A stretch of DNA of 64,000 bases from DAOUJI01 sp965219565 (GTDB lineage Bacteria; Chloroflexota; Dehalococcoidia; Lucifugimonadales; JAGWBF01), in the NCBI GenBank assembly GCA_965219565.1, contig OZ244780.1, positions 2,356,001 to 2,420,000 on the forward strand. The letters are read 5' to 3'. Position 1 is the first letter of the stretch, and each line of letters opens with the position of its first letter. The notes beneath the pieces are model-generated. The model made no database searches. It saw only the letters and a program-made list of their open reading frames with translations, and was not told the DNA's origin. A program made the position numbers and the translations under genes. Shown here in pieces: positions 33,692 to 41,295 of this stretch.

Positions 33692-34050
33692 TCAAGGACT
33701 CCTTTTCGCCAACCGTAGAGTATGGCGAATCCCAACACGCCGAGAAATATCAGCATTGCGTAGAAGGCCACGTCGCTGACGTCCAGGAAGACGACCGCCC
33801 AGGGAAACAGGAACACGGCCTCGACGTCGAATATCAAGAAAAGTATTGCAAATACGTAGTACCTGAGGTTGATTTGCGACCATCGGAAGGGAGCAGCCGG
33901 AATTCCGCATTCGTAGGGAGTGAGTTTAACCGCCGACTTGCGCCTGGACGATATGAAAGCCGACGCGGCGAACATGCCAGCGATGGCCAGAAATCCTACA
34001 ATGAGCGACAGGATTACCGCCGCCCAGCGAAAGTCAAAATCTTCAGGCAT
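33679..34050 (-). CDS. nuoA: NADH-quinone oxidoreductase subunit A
   Basis: A 123-residue membrane subunit with three helices and the conserved loop KLTPYECGIPA followed by INLRYYVFAILFLIFDVEAVFLFPWAV. First gene of the nuo operon. The ATG at 34050 is about 125 bases downstream of a promoter-like sequence. It ends with a basic tail (YGWRKGVLEWSR). Confidence 0.96.
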   Translation of the reverse strand: MPEDFDFRWAAVILSLIVGFLAIAGMFAASAFISSRRKSAVKLTPYECGIPAAPFRWSQINLRYYVFAILFLIFDVEAVFLFPWAVVFLDVSDVAFYAMLIFLGVLGFAILYGWRKGVLEWSR

Positions 34051-34177
34051 TCGGCGCGTCTCGCAAACTTAAACGGCCATGGATTTCAATGAAGAGGGCT
34101 GCAGGTCAAAAGGGCGCCCCACACCCCCGGTCCTTAATCCGTCGAGACGGCGCTCTACCCGCCCCGGTTCGGGCCTC

Positions 34178-34207
34178 ATGTTAACATCGGGCGGAATTTA
34201 GTGTCAA
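34178..34207 (-). promoter_or_regulatory. Probable promoter of the nuo operon
   Basis: On the minus strand a perfect TTGACA (34202-34207) is followed after 18 bases by TAACAT (34178-34183), four of six matches to TATAAT. It would give a leader of roughly 120 bases before nuoA. No operator-like repeat was recognised. Confidence 0.5.
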
Positions 34208-34289
34208 TGAAACCCATTCGACCGGGTTTCCAGCCTGAACCAGGACAACAGTCCTCACGTCGGCTCACGCTCGAGTCCAGCCAGTCGAT

Positions 34290-34319
34290 TTGGGCTTGCG
34301 AGAGGCCATAGGATATAAT
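34290..34319 (+). promoter_or_regulatory. Probable ispH promoter
   Basis: A perfect TATAAT (34314-34319) lies 32 bases before the ispH ATG; a weak -35 TTGGGC sits 18 bases upstream of it (34290-34295). The short leader holds the strong GGAGGAGGGG ribosome-binding site. Confidence 0.5.
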
Positions 34320-34351
34320 GGCTTCGCAATAAACGGAGGAGGGGCCGCCGA

Positions 34352-35260
34352 ATGGAAGTTATTCTGGCCTTGCCCAGGGGGTTCTGCGCCGGAGTGGTGC
34401 GGGCAGTGGACATAGTGGAACTGTGCCTCAAGAAGTTCGGCGCTCCCGTCTACGTGAAGCATGAAATCGTCCACAACCCTTACGTGGTGGCGAGCCTGGA
34501 AAACAAGGGCGCCGTTACGGTGGAGGACGTGGAAGATATACCGGAAGAGTCCGTCGTCGTCTTCTCCGCCCACGGCTCTCCTCCCGAAGACTTCGAGAAG
34601 GCCTCATCCCGAAATCTCAAGGTGATCGACGCCACCTGCCCACTAGTCACGAGGGTGCACAACGAAGCCAAAAAGTACCATAAGGAGGGCCGCAAAGTGG
34701 TCCTTGTGGGCCACCGAGGACACCAGGAGGTCCGAGGTACCATGGGCCAGGTCCCCATGGCTCTGATGGACGAGCGTGACAACATGGAGTTTCCTTCCTG
34801 GAACAGGGACACACCCGTAGTCGTGCTGACCCAGACCACTCTTTCCGTGGACGACACCAAGGAAACGGTGGACCAAATCAGCACGGCCTTTCCCGACGCA
34901 ATAACCCGTGCCGACATTTGCTACGCAACAACAAACCGTCAGGAGGCGGCCAAGGCCCTGGCCCGACAGGTGGACGCGGTCCTAGTGATCGGCGCCCAAA
35001 ACAGCTCTAACTGCAACCGGCTCCGGGAAGTGGTAGAGGCGCGGGGCACTCCGGCCTATCTTATCAACGGGCCCGAGGACATTGACGAGTCGTGGTTCGA
35101 AAACGTAGCACGGGTGGGCGTAACGTCTGGAGCGTCAACTCCCGAGAACCTCGTTGACGCGGTGATCACCGCCCTGCATCCAATATCGGTGACCACTATC
35201 GACGGTGTAGAGGAGAACGTCTCCTTTGTTTTGCCGAAGGAGCTGAGGGGCGTAAGTTAG
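34352..35260 (+). CDS. ispH: 4-hydroxy-3-methylbut-2-enyl diphosphate reductase
   Basis: Last enzyme of the non-mevalonate (MEP) isoprenoid pathway, reducing HMBPP to IPP and DMAPP with a [4Fe-4S] cluster. 302 residues. The cluster cysteines Cys12 (RGFCAGV), Cys96 (DATCPLV) and Cys190 (DICYATTNRQ), and the catalytic Glu126 (HQEVRGTMGQ), fall at or very near the numbering known for the Escherichia coli enzyme. GGAGGAGG precedes the ATG. Its stop overlaps the convergent PAC2 gene by four bases. It would supply the squalene-synthase-type enzyme encoded at 44837. Confidence 0.97.
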   Translation: MEVILALPRGFCAGVVRAVDIVELCLKKFGAPVYVKHEIVHNPYVVASLENKGAVTVEDVEDIPEESVVVFSAHGSPPEDFEKASSRNLKVIDATCPLVTRVHNEAKKYHKEGRKVVLVGHRGHQEVRGTMGQVPMALMDERDNMEFPSWNRDTPVVVLTQTTLSVDDTKETVDQISTAFPDAITRADICYATTNRQEAAKALARQVDAVLVIGAQNSSNCNRLREVVEARGTPAYLINGPEDIDESWFENVARVGVTSGASTPENLVDAVITALHPISVTTIDGVEENVSFVLPKELRGVS

Positions 35261-36147
35261 GAGTTCTCCTCCTCGCCCAGGTCTCCCACTTCCCTGAGAA
35301 ACCGTTCCACCTCGGAAGACAGCGGGGGCAACTCTTCATCCTCAGCCTCCCGCTGGGAGCGGGAATCGTACTGACGCTCCAGTTGGGACAGGATGTCCTG
35401 AAGCTCCGGGTTTCTCTGAACAGCGGACGTTAGCTCACGATATTGCCGCTCACCTCTCTCCTTGTCCGCCAGATGCTCCGGAAGGCCATACAGGGAGCAG
35501 ACCATCTCCATTAGCCGGGCCACTCCCGCGTAGTCCTCTTCCAGTTGAACGTATTGGGGTAGGTGGACCACGAAACTCATGTTTTCAATGCCCCGCTTGG
35601 AGGCTTCCTGGCCTATGAGGGACATGATGCTGGTCGGGCCCTGGTAGCTGCTGGGTTGCAGCTTCATCTTCTCGGCGTCTGCTGACGCCTGGCTTCCCGT
35701 GCTCGCACCGGACACCAACAGCGGGCGCGTGTGAGGCACCACATCGTACATTCCGCCAATCATGCAGTAGCGTTTGGCGCCCAACGTCCCCAGCATCTCC
35801 AACACCGAGTCCACGTAGTCCTCGCCCATCAGGTGGGGTTCCCTCAGATTCATGAAGAGCAGGTCAGGGCCGTTGTCCCTCTGGGAATAGCTTACGGTAC
35901 TGTTGGGTATGGTCATCTCCCGCCGGTCCCCGACAAGTCGGGAGCGGGGCCGATAGCGCGTGAAGTCATAGACCATCCCCGGCCTGAAAAGCTTGCCCAG
36001 ACTCTTGGCCGAGAAGTGCCGCTCCAGACGGGCAAGCGACAGGGTTCCGACCCTGCCCACGTTCACCCAGGGACGCAAGATCGAAATGGCATGTGGCTCG
36101 TTTAGCTCCGGGAGGGGTTCGTTGAACTCGAAGAGGCCTATTCGCAT
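35257..36147 (-). CDS. PAC2 family protein
   Basis: A 296-residue protein of the PAC2 (proteasome-assembly-chaperone-like, DUF75) family. Landmarks are the LNEPHAISILRPWVNVGRVG opening, the central PDLLFMNLREPHLMGEDYVDSVLEML, GAKRYCMIGGMYDVVPHTRP and a helical C-terminus rich in Glu and Gln (after residue 230). Archaeal and bacterial members are poorly understood and often occur with ATP-grasp genes, which are not seen here. ATG 36147 (MRIGLFEF) was chosen; the open frame could be extended to a TTG at 36183. It converges on ispH with a 4-base overlap. Confidence 0.83.
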   Translation of the reverse strand: MRIGLFEFNEPLPELNEPHAISILRPWVNVGRVGTLSLARLERHFSAKSLGKLFRPGMVYDFTRYRPRSRLVGDRREMTIPNSTVSYSQRDNGPDLLFMNLREPHLMGEDYVDSVLEMLGTLGAKRYCMIGGMYDVVPHTRPLLVSGASTGSQASADAEKMKLQPSSYQGPTSIMSLIGQEASKRGIENMSFVVHLPQYVQLEEDYAGVARLMEMVCSLYGLPEHLADKERGERQYRELTSAVQRNPELQDILSQLERQYDSRSQREAEDEELPPLSSEVERFLREVGDLGEEENS

Positions 36148-36229
36148 GACCCTTATCTTGGCAGGCCCAAGCGTGTTTTTCAAGGGTTGGGCGGCATTAC
36201 GTTATGTCAGACGCCCAATCCTCCTGTGC

Positions 36230-36235
36230 TATACT
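36230..36235 (+). promoter_or_regulatory. Extended -10 element upstream of the hydrolase at 36303
   Basis: TGCTATACT gives an extended -10 (TGn followed by TATACT at 36230-36235). Transcription would begin near 36242, inside the longer open frame starting at 36204, which argues for the downstream TTG start at 36303. Confidence 0.45.
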
Positions 36236-36302
36236 TCTGCGGGCAATCAGCCATGCATCCCAGGCGCCCACCCGTCCCCAGACGGACTATGGAGGAGAGA
36301 AG

Positions 36303-37190
36303 TTGAAACGCGCCGTGACATTCTACAGTGAAGGCATCATGCTGGTCGGAGACGTCTACACCCCCGACGACATGGAGCCCGGCGAGAGAAGGGGGGCGGT
36401 CCTTCTCTGCCACGGATACACCGGGGTCAAGGACCTGTACTTGCCCGACAACGCCGCCTATCTGAACAAAGCCGGATATGTGGCCATGACCTTCGACTAC
36501 AAGGGATGGGGCGACAGTGAAGGCCAGCGGAGCCGCCTTGCCCCCTACAGCAGGGTTACGGACGTCCAGGCCGCTATGACCTTCTTGGGCCTCCAACCCG
36601 AGGTGGACCCGGAGAGGATTGGACTCTACGGAACGAGCTACGGCGGCGCCACGGTGTCGTGGGTGGGGGCCGTAGACTCAAGGGCCAAATGCATCGTGAG
36701 CGTCGTGGGTGTAGGCGACGGGATACGCTGGATGAGCCGCGTGAGGCGGGTGGACGAGTGGTTCGACCTGCTGGAACACTCCAACCGGGACCGGGAGCAG
36801 CGGGCCCTGACCGGCGAATCTGAGATGGCCGACCGGAACTACATCCTGCTGCCGGACCGCCAGTCCCTGGAACTCTCTATGGCGGCGCGCAGGAACAACC
36901 CTTCCGCCATAAACTCCCTGCCTATGGAGTACGTGGACGAGACCCTTGGCTTCCACCCAGAGTGGATTGTGGACAAGATTTCTCCCAGGCCCATCCTCTT
37001 CATCACCACCGACGACGACCGCATCGTGCTCCCGGAGGAGTCTCAGGAGCTGTTCAACCGCGCTGGCGAACCCAAGAAGCTGGTGACGCTCAAGGGCTAT
37101 GGCCACTACGAGGTCTATCAGGAGCCAGCCCTGGGCGAGGTCATGGCCGAGAGCCTGACCTGGTTCTCCGTCTACATCCCTGCTGGGTGA
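36303..37190 (+). CDS. Alpha/beta hydrolase
   Basis: A 295-residue serine hydrolase of the dienelactone-hydrolase/X-Pro-dipeptidase-like branch. The HGYTGVKDLYLPD loop forms the oxyanion hole, GTSYGG gives the nucleophile Ser112, TTDDDRIVLPEES supplies the acid and GYGHYEVY the histidine. No signal peptide is seen. TTG at 36303 is chosen as start because GGAGGAGAG lies immediately upstream (36291-36299) and a -10 element lies within the alternative 33-residue extension. The substrate is unknown; its neighbours give no clear hint. Confidence 0.85.
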   Translation: MKRAVTFYSEGIMLVGDVYTPDDMEPGERRGAVLLCHGYTGVKDLYLPDNAAYLNKAGYVAMTFDYKGWGDSEGQRSRLAPYSRVTDVQAAMTFLGLQPEVDPERIGLYGTSYGGATVSWVGAVDSRAKCIVSVVGVGDGIRWMSRVRRVDEWFDLLEHSNRDREQRALTGESEMADRNYILLPDRQSLELSMAARRNNPSAINSLPMEYVDETLGFHPEWIVDKISPRPILFITTDDDRIVLPEESQELFNRAGEPKKLVTLKGYGHYEVYQEPALGEVMAESLTWFSVYIPAG

Positions 37191-37223
37191 GCCAAGCGAA
37201 ACCAAGAACCTTCACGCTCCGGT

Positions 37224-38726
37224 CTAGGTTGTCCCCCGTGCTTCAGCCTGAAGCGCACCCAAGACCCTGACCAGGGCTTCCGTGTCCCTCTTGCAGTAGG
37301 CCAGTAACGCTTCCCGGATTTGGGTCTTCTCGGATTCCAGCGCGTCCTCGGAAATCATGCGCGCGTACTCGACAGAGGCGACCTCTCCGCTCTGGACATC
37401 CAGGTCGGTATAGGCCAGATCCGGCGCCAACGCCGGCAGAGTCGATTTCAGCGAATAGCTCCCGTGAAACCCGGAATGGTAGTAGTGGCTCCTGACAACT
37501 TCCAACAAGTCGAACAGCCGGTCGCATAAGGCCTCCAGGCGGCTTTCATGCTGAGGGAACAGGCGCGCCATGTCCGTCAGAATGGTCTTCTCGTAACTGG
37601 AATACACGACGACGCTGCCCTCAGAAGGCACGGCATCCAGCAGACTCACCACGAAACGCTCCCGGGGGTCGTCGGCGTCACCGTTGAGAAACTCCCGATG
37701 GGTCAGCCCGCCGTCAGCGTCCCGCATATGCAGCGACCATTGGAAGGGGACCGTCTGGTAGGGCCTCGTACCGACATAGAGCGGGAGGGCCGGCCCGATA
37801 GTCTCAAAGTCCATGAAGCTAACCGGACAAGCAATCTCGTTAAGGGCAGCACCGAGCTCCGGGCCTACGAAAGGCTGTCCGGTAATCACGCTGTCACGCA
37901 CACGCCGATGGGTATCATTGAGGCCAGGAAAGTCCACCGGCACGTCTCTTATCGCCCCGATGCCCGCCTCCCTCAGACGGACCCACAACTTCTCTCCCAA
38001 TCTGGGCAGTTGCCTGACCGGATGCTCCGGTTCATTCCGATGGCAGTGTCCAAAGAACGAGCACGTATACGGCTTGTTGCAGTGGCCGCCCGTCTCTATG
38101 TCCGGTTCCGAGTCTTGCTGTAAGGCCTCCCACATCTGAGCGAGGTCGCCCTCGACGTTGTCGGCGGCAAACGCACGGGCCCGCTCGGTGACGTCCTCCA
38201 GTGAAAACAGGTGCTCCAAATCATAGGGGCCTCCCTGGTAGACGTAGCCGTTGTTGACGTGCATCAACCAAGCCCTGTCCACGGGAATGCCAGTCCCCTC
38301 TAATACGTGCATCTGAATCGCTACGTCGGGGATGTGCACCGGACTGACCCTGGTGGAAGACTTCACCTCCACCAGGTCGAACCCCGGCCCGCCGCTCTTG
38401 TGCAGAACATCGACCCTAGTCCTAATTCCCTCGAAGCTGAAAGCGGCCTCGTATAGAGGCGGGACGGGGGCGAAGCGCAGCAACCTCCTGGTTGTTCTCA
38501 CCGCCTGCTCGTGTCGGTAATATTCCTCCGCAACCAGTCGGCCTCCTGGGAACCGCTGTCTGGCCAGCTCACCCACGGCTGTCCCTGTGTCGAATCTCGC
38601 CTGCTGGGCCTGGTCCACCGGGTCGGCGAACTCCCGGCGGTAGGTTTCCAGGTAGAGCCGCTTCAGACACTGGAGGCCCGCCATGTACCTGGACTTGGAA
38701 AGCTGCGGTTTCGTTCGAGGAGCCAT
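37224..38726 (-). CDS. DUF2779 nuclease: Cas4-like PD-(D/E)XK domain plus DEDD exonuclease domain
   Basis: A 500-residue protein. The N-terminal half is a Cas4/AddB-type PD-(D/E)XK nuclease: Asp106, Glu120 and Lys122 (RVDVLH then LVEVKSST) with four cysteines that would bind a [4Fe-4S] cluster, Cys20 (GLQCLKRL) and Cys216, Cys222, Cys228 (CNKPYTCSFFGHC). The C-terminal half is an RNase-H-like DEDDy exonuclease: Asp306 and Glu308 in SFMDFETI, and AYCKRDTEAL near the end. This matches DUF2779. No CRISPR array, cas gene or addA partner is present nearby, so a stand-alone DNA repair or defence role is likely but unproven. Confidence 0.88.
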   Translation of the reverse strand: MAPRTKPQLSKSRYMAGLQCLKRLYLETYRREFADPVDQAQQARFDTGTAVGELARQRFPGGRLVAEEYYRHEQAVRTTRRLLRFAPVPPLYEAAFSFEGIRTRVDVLHKSGGPGFDLVEVKSSTRVSPVHIPDVAIQMHVLEGTGIPVDRAWLMHVNNGYVYQGGPYDLEHLFSLEDVTERARAFAADNVEGDLAQMWEALQQDSEPDIETGGHCNKPYTCSFFGHCHRNEPEHPVRQLPRLGEKLWVRLREAGIGAIRDVPVDFPGLNDTHRRVRDSVITGQPFVGPELGAALNEIACPVSFMDFETIGPALPLYVGTRPYQTVPFQWSLHMRDADGGLTHREFLNGDADDPRERFVVSLLDAVPSEGSVVVYSSYEKTILTDMARLFPQHESRLEALCDRLFDLLEVVRSHYYHSGFHGSYSLKSTLPALAPDLAYTDLDVQSGEVASVEYARMISEDALESEKTQIREALLAYCKRDTEALVRVLGALQAEARGTT

Positions 38727-38792
38727 CGGCAGTAACTCCTTGCGTTAGCCCGTCACCTACTATATGTAGGCCCCATTTCGGATAATCTAGCA

Positions 38793-38798
38793 TATAAT
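38793..38798 (+). promoter_or_regulatory. -10 element upstream of the SDR at 38833
   Basis: A perfect TATAAT in the 106-base divergent region between the DUF2779 gene and the SDR. No convincing -35 is seen 17 bases upstream. Confidence 0.4.
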
Positions 38799-38832
38799 CA
38801 GGGCAATACAAACGTAAGGTAAGGAGCGGTCT

Positions 38833-39711
38833 ATGACAACGTCAGAGGGAGTCTTGCAAGGCAAAGTCGCCATCGTGACGGGAGCGGCCAGTCCCATCGG
38901 GATGGGGCGGGCCATAACCGAAGGGCTGGTGCGGGCCGGGGCCCGCGTCGCGATGCTGGACATCAACCAAGACTGGTTGGAGCAATCGTCCAACGACATG
39001 CGCGAACTGGGCGGCGACGACTCGGTCCTTCCCATCATCGCCGACGTGACGGACCCAGAATCGGCCAGCCAGGCCGTCGAGCGGACCATTCGAGAAATGG
39101 GCGGGCTCCACATCCTGGTCAACAACGCGGGAATCACCCTGCGCTCTGGCGGACTAGCCTCTCCCGACCCTTCCGGGACACGCGCCGATTTCTGGGACAT
39201 CGACCCCTCCGGCTGGTTGAGGGTCGTGGCCGTGAACCTGAACGGGCCGTTCATAATGTGCCACGCCGTTGCCGATCACATGATACGGCAAGGATTCGGG
39301 CGAATAATCGGCGTGACCACCAGCATGGACACCATGTGGCGCAAGGGAGGCGCGCCTTACGGCCCCTCCAAGGCCGGGCACGAAGCCCTGGTGGCTATCA
39401 TGGCTCAGGACCTGGAGGGGACGGGAGTTACCGCCAACGTGCTCACACCGGGCGGCGCCACGGCCACCAACATGGTGGCGGTGCCGGAGGGAGGCAGCCG
39501 CGACCTTCTTATCCAACCCGAAGTGATGCAGGCGCCCGTGGTATGGATTGCTTCCGACGAAGCCAGCCACTGGAACGGCAGGCGCATCATCGCCTACAAC
39601 TGGGACGACTCGCTGCCGCTGGAGGAGAGGCTGGAGAAATGCAGCGCCCCTGCCGCCTGGCCCCAACTAGGGCTGCAGGCAATCCACCTTAACTGGCAGG
39701 CCCAAGGCTGA
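38833..39711 (+). CDS. Short-chain dehydrogenase/reductase
   Basis: A 292-residue SDR. The nucleotide-binding motif is TGAASPIGMG (residues about 16-25), with DINQDW after strand 2 suggesting NAD(H), NNAG near residue 97, and the catalytic Tyr176/Lys180 in YGPSKAG. The C-terminal 60 residues (RRIIAYNWDDSLPLEERLEK) are atypical and do not show the usual VDGG ending. AAGGAG at 38821-38826 marks the ribosome-binding site. The substrate is unknown; it is transcribed alone. Confidence 0.88.
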   Translation: MTTSEGVLQGKVAIVTGAASPIGMGRAITEGLVRAGARVAMLDINQDWLEQSSNDMRELGGDDSVLPIIADVTDPESASQAVERTIREMGGLHILVNNAGITLRSGGLASPDPSGTRADFWDIDPSGWLRVVAVNLNGPFIMCHAVADHMIRQGFGRIIGVTTSMDTMWRKGGAPYGPSKAGHEALVAIMAQDLEGTGVTANVLTPGGATATNMVAVPEGGSRDLLIQPEVMQAPVVWIASDEASHWNGRRIIAYNWDDSLPLEERLEKCSAPAAWPQLGLQAIHLNWQAQG

Positions 39712-39740
39712 CAGAGGGCTGTCGTGAGGGGACGGATACG

Positions 39741-39803
39741 CCAGGGCGCAAGGACGCAAAGACTACGTTTGTCCTGAGCGGAGCGCCAGCGGAGTCGAAG
39801 GGT
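39741..39803. repeat. Two short dispersed repeats side by side
   Basis: CCAGGGCGCAAGGACGCAAAG (39740-39760) is followed by TTTGTCCTGAGCGGAGCGCC and AGCGGAGTCGAAGGG (39768-39798). The second is the same family as 2783-2805 and 8601-8625. They fill the gap between convergent genes. Confidence 0.6.
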
Positions 39804-39808
39804 CACCC

Positions 39809-40300
39809 CTAGACGAAACGCTCCACGTGGACGAACTCTGAGAGGGGCTTGCGGCGCTTGCCGGAGGGGGCTGAGTCGGCGGGGTAGCCGTAGGGCATGG
39901 CCGTGATGAACTCCATGTCTTCAGGTATTCCTAGGAGCTCCTTCACTGCATCCTGGTCCCATCCGCCCACCATGCAGGTCCCAATCCCTTGGCTCCACGC
40001 CACCAGCAGCATGTTCTCGATCAGGCGTCCAGCGTCGAACTGGTCCATCCGCTTGTCGTCCATGACCACGGCTATGGCCATCGGAGCGTCGGCGATGTAA
40101 GCGCCGCCGGAGGTCAGAGTTGCCAGCTTGGCCAGGGTGTCCTTATTCTTGACGACAATCAGGCGCCAGGGCTGCCGGTTGCGGCGGCTTGGGGCCCAAC
40201 GGGCGGCGCGTAGAATCTTGTCCAGAACTGCGTCGGGGACCGGGTCCGGCTTGAAGCTGCGGACGGCCACCCGCGAGCGTATGGCATCGTAGACGTCCAT
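39809..40300 (-). CDS. Nitroreductase family protein
   Basis: A 163-residue FMN-binding protein of the nitroreductase superfamily. The N-terminal IRSRVAVRSFKPDPV and AARWAPSRRNRQPWRLIVV motifs bind FMN phosphate; GRLIENMLLVAWSQGIGTCMVGGW is the conserved helix, and the C-terminus has a MPYGYPADSAPSGKRRKPLSEFV segment. It is at the short end of the family. It probably acts as a dimer reducing quinones, nitro or other electrophilic compounds with NAD(P)H. Substrate unknown. Confidence 0.9.
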   Translation of the reverse strand: MDVYDAIRSRVAVRSFKPDPVPDAVLDKILRAARWAPSRRNRQPWRLIVVKNKDTLAKLATLTSGGAYIADAPMAIAVVMDDKRMDQFDAGRLIENMLLVAWSQGIGTCMVGGWDQDAVKELLGIPEDMEFITAMPYGYPADSAPSGKRRKPLSEFVHVERFV

Positions 40301-40314
40301 TTCGGCTCCTCTTG

Positions 40315-40380
40315 CCCCTCACCCCAACCCTCTCCCGTGGGGAGAGGGGGTTTTGGCACCAGCCTCGCGGGGAGAGGGGA
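40315..40380. repeat. REP-like palindrome, about one and a half units
   Basis: CCCCTCACCCCAACCCTCTCCC with GTGGGGAGAGGGGG, then a partial copy (GCGGGGAGAGGGGA). It lies between two minus-strand genes and belongs to the family of 20505, 33077 and 46684. Confidence 0.7.
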
Positions 40381-40390
40381 TTCTAGATGT

Positions 40391-41230
40391 TCACAGCCCT
40401 TGCCAGTAGCGGCGTCCTTCCAGCCTGACCACCTTGCCGAATCCGGGGGCGGGGAAGTGGCCCGACGCCGCCACGGTACCTTCCCTCTCCAACTGCTCGA
40501 AAATTCGCTTTCGAGTCTCAACGGCTAAGTCGGGGATAATATCTGCGGCCGGGAACCAGTCAGTCTCATGCACCTGGGCTACGCTGTGGGCGATGTCGCC
40601 CGTTATCAGCGCCTTCTCTCCCTGGGACGAGACGGTGATGCTCATGTGACCGGGTGTGTGGCCTGGAGTGGGCAGACTGGTCAGATGACTGGTGAAGGCG
40701 TGTTCGCCATCGAACAGTTCCAGCACTCCCAGCTCTTCCAGCGGCCAGACCTGGGCTGGCGCATTGGGGAACCGGTCCCGCTGTATTTCCTCGTTGTGGC
40801 AGGCTTCCCAGTCGACGGAGCTGACCCAGTACTTGGCACGCGGGAAGACCGGCTCGACCTTGTCCCCGTCCCGCTTAAGGTTCGTTCCCACATGGTCGAC
40901 ATGGGCGTGGGTCATGATCACCATTGTGATGTCCTCAGGGGAGATTCCCTTCGAGCGAAGGTTGTCCAAAAGCAAGCCGGACTCGCCCCTTACCCTGGTC
41001 GACTTGCTGTCCCCCATGCCGGTGTCGAAGATGATGGTCTGCCCATCGGAGCGCACCAGGAACGAACCGATATTCAAGGCGATGTTGTGTTCGTCGGTCA
41101 TGTCCGCCGCGTATGGGTCCCACTTGGACGCTTCCACCGACGGGAAGAATGTGCACGGGTCGGCGTAAAGCTGCCCGTCGGACACTGCTATGATTTCCAC
41201 GTCCCCCACAGTTATCTTCTCTACGGCCAT
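40391..41230 (-). CDS. Metallo-beta-lactamase fold hydrolase
   Basis: A 279-residue MBL-fold protein. The di-metal motif THAHVDHVG gives His108, His110, Asp112 and His113; HTPGH and an ALITGDIAHS strand supply the later His and bridging Asp. The overall layout (IIFDTGMGDSK, CHNEEIQRDRF) resembles quorum-quenching lactonases and AidB/AttM-like proteins, but the substrate cannot be told from this. AAAGGAG upstream marks the ATG. Cytoplasmic. Confidence 0.9.
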   Translation of the reverse strand: MAVEKITVGDVEIIAVSDGQLYADPCTFFPSVEASKWDPYAADMTDEHNIALNIGSFLVRSDGQTIIFDTGMGDSKSTRVRGESGLLLDNLRSKGISPEDITMVIMTHAHVDHVGTNLKRDGDKVEPVFPRAKYWVSSVDWEACHNEEIQRDRFPNAPAQVWPLEELGVLELFDGEHAFTSHLTSLPTPGHTPGHMSITVSSQGEKALITGDIAHSVAQVHETDWFPAADIIPDLAVETRKRIFEQLEREGTVAASGHFPAPGFGKVVRLEGRRYWQGL

Positions 41231-41295
41231 TTCGCTCCTTTAACGGCAGTCTGCGCTCGCCGTGAGCGCCTGCCTTGTTGGATTAGGATATACGG

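Larger units (their letters stand above)
34051..34351. other. Divergent promoter region between nuoA and ispH, no gene
   Basis: This 301-base region separates the minus-strand nuo operon from the plus-strand ispH. I see a sigma-70-like promoter for each direction (34178-34207 and 34290-34319) and no open frame with coding character. The part close to nuoA, 34060-34140, would be its untranslated leader. Confidence 0.6.

Noticed and set aside
37224..38726. Calling the DUF2779 protein a CRISPR Cas4
   Set aside because: The N-terminal half is Cas4-like, but it is fused to a DEDD exonuclease and there is no array or cas1/cas2 nearby.
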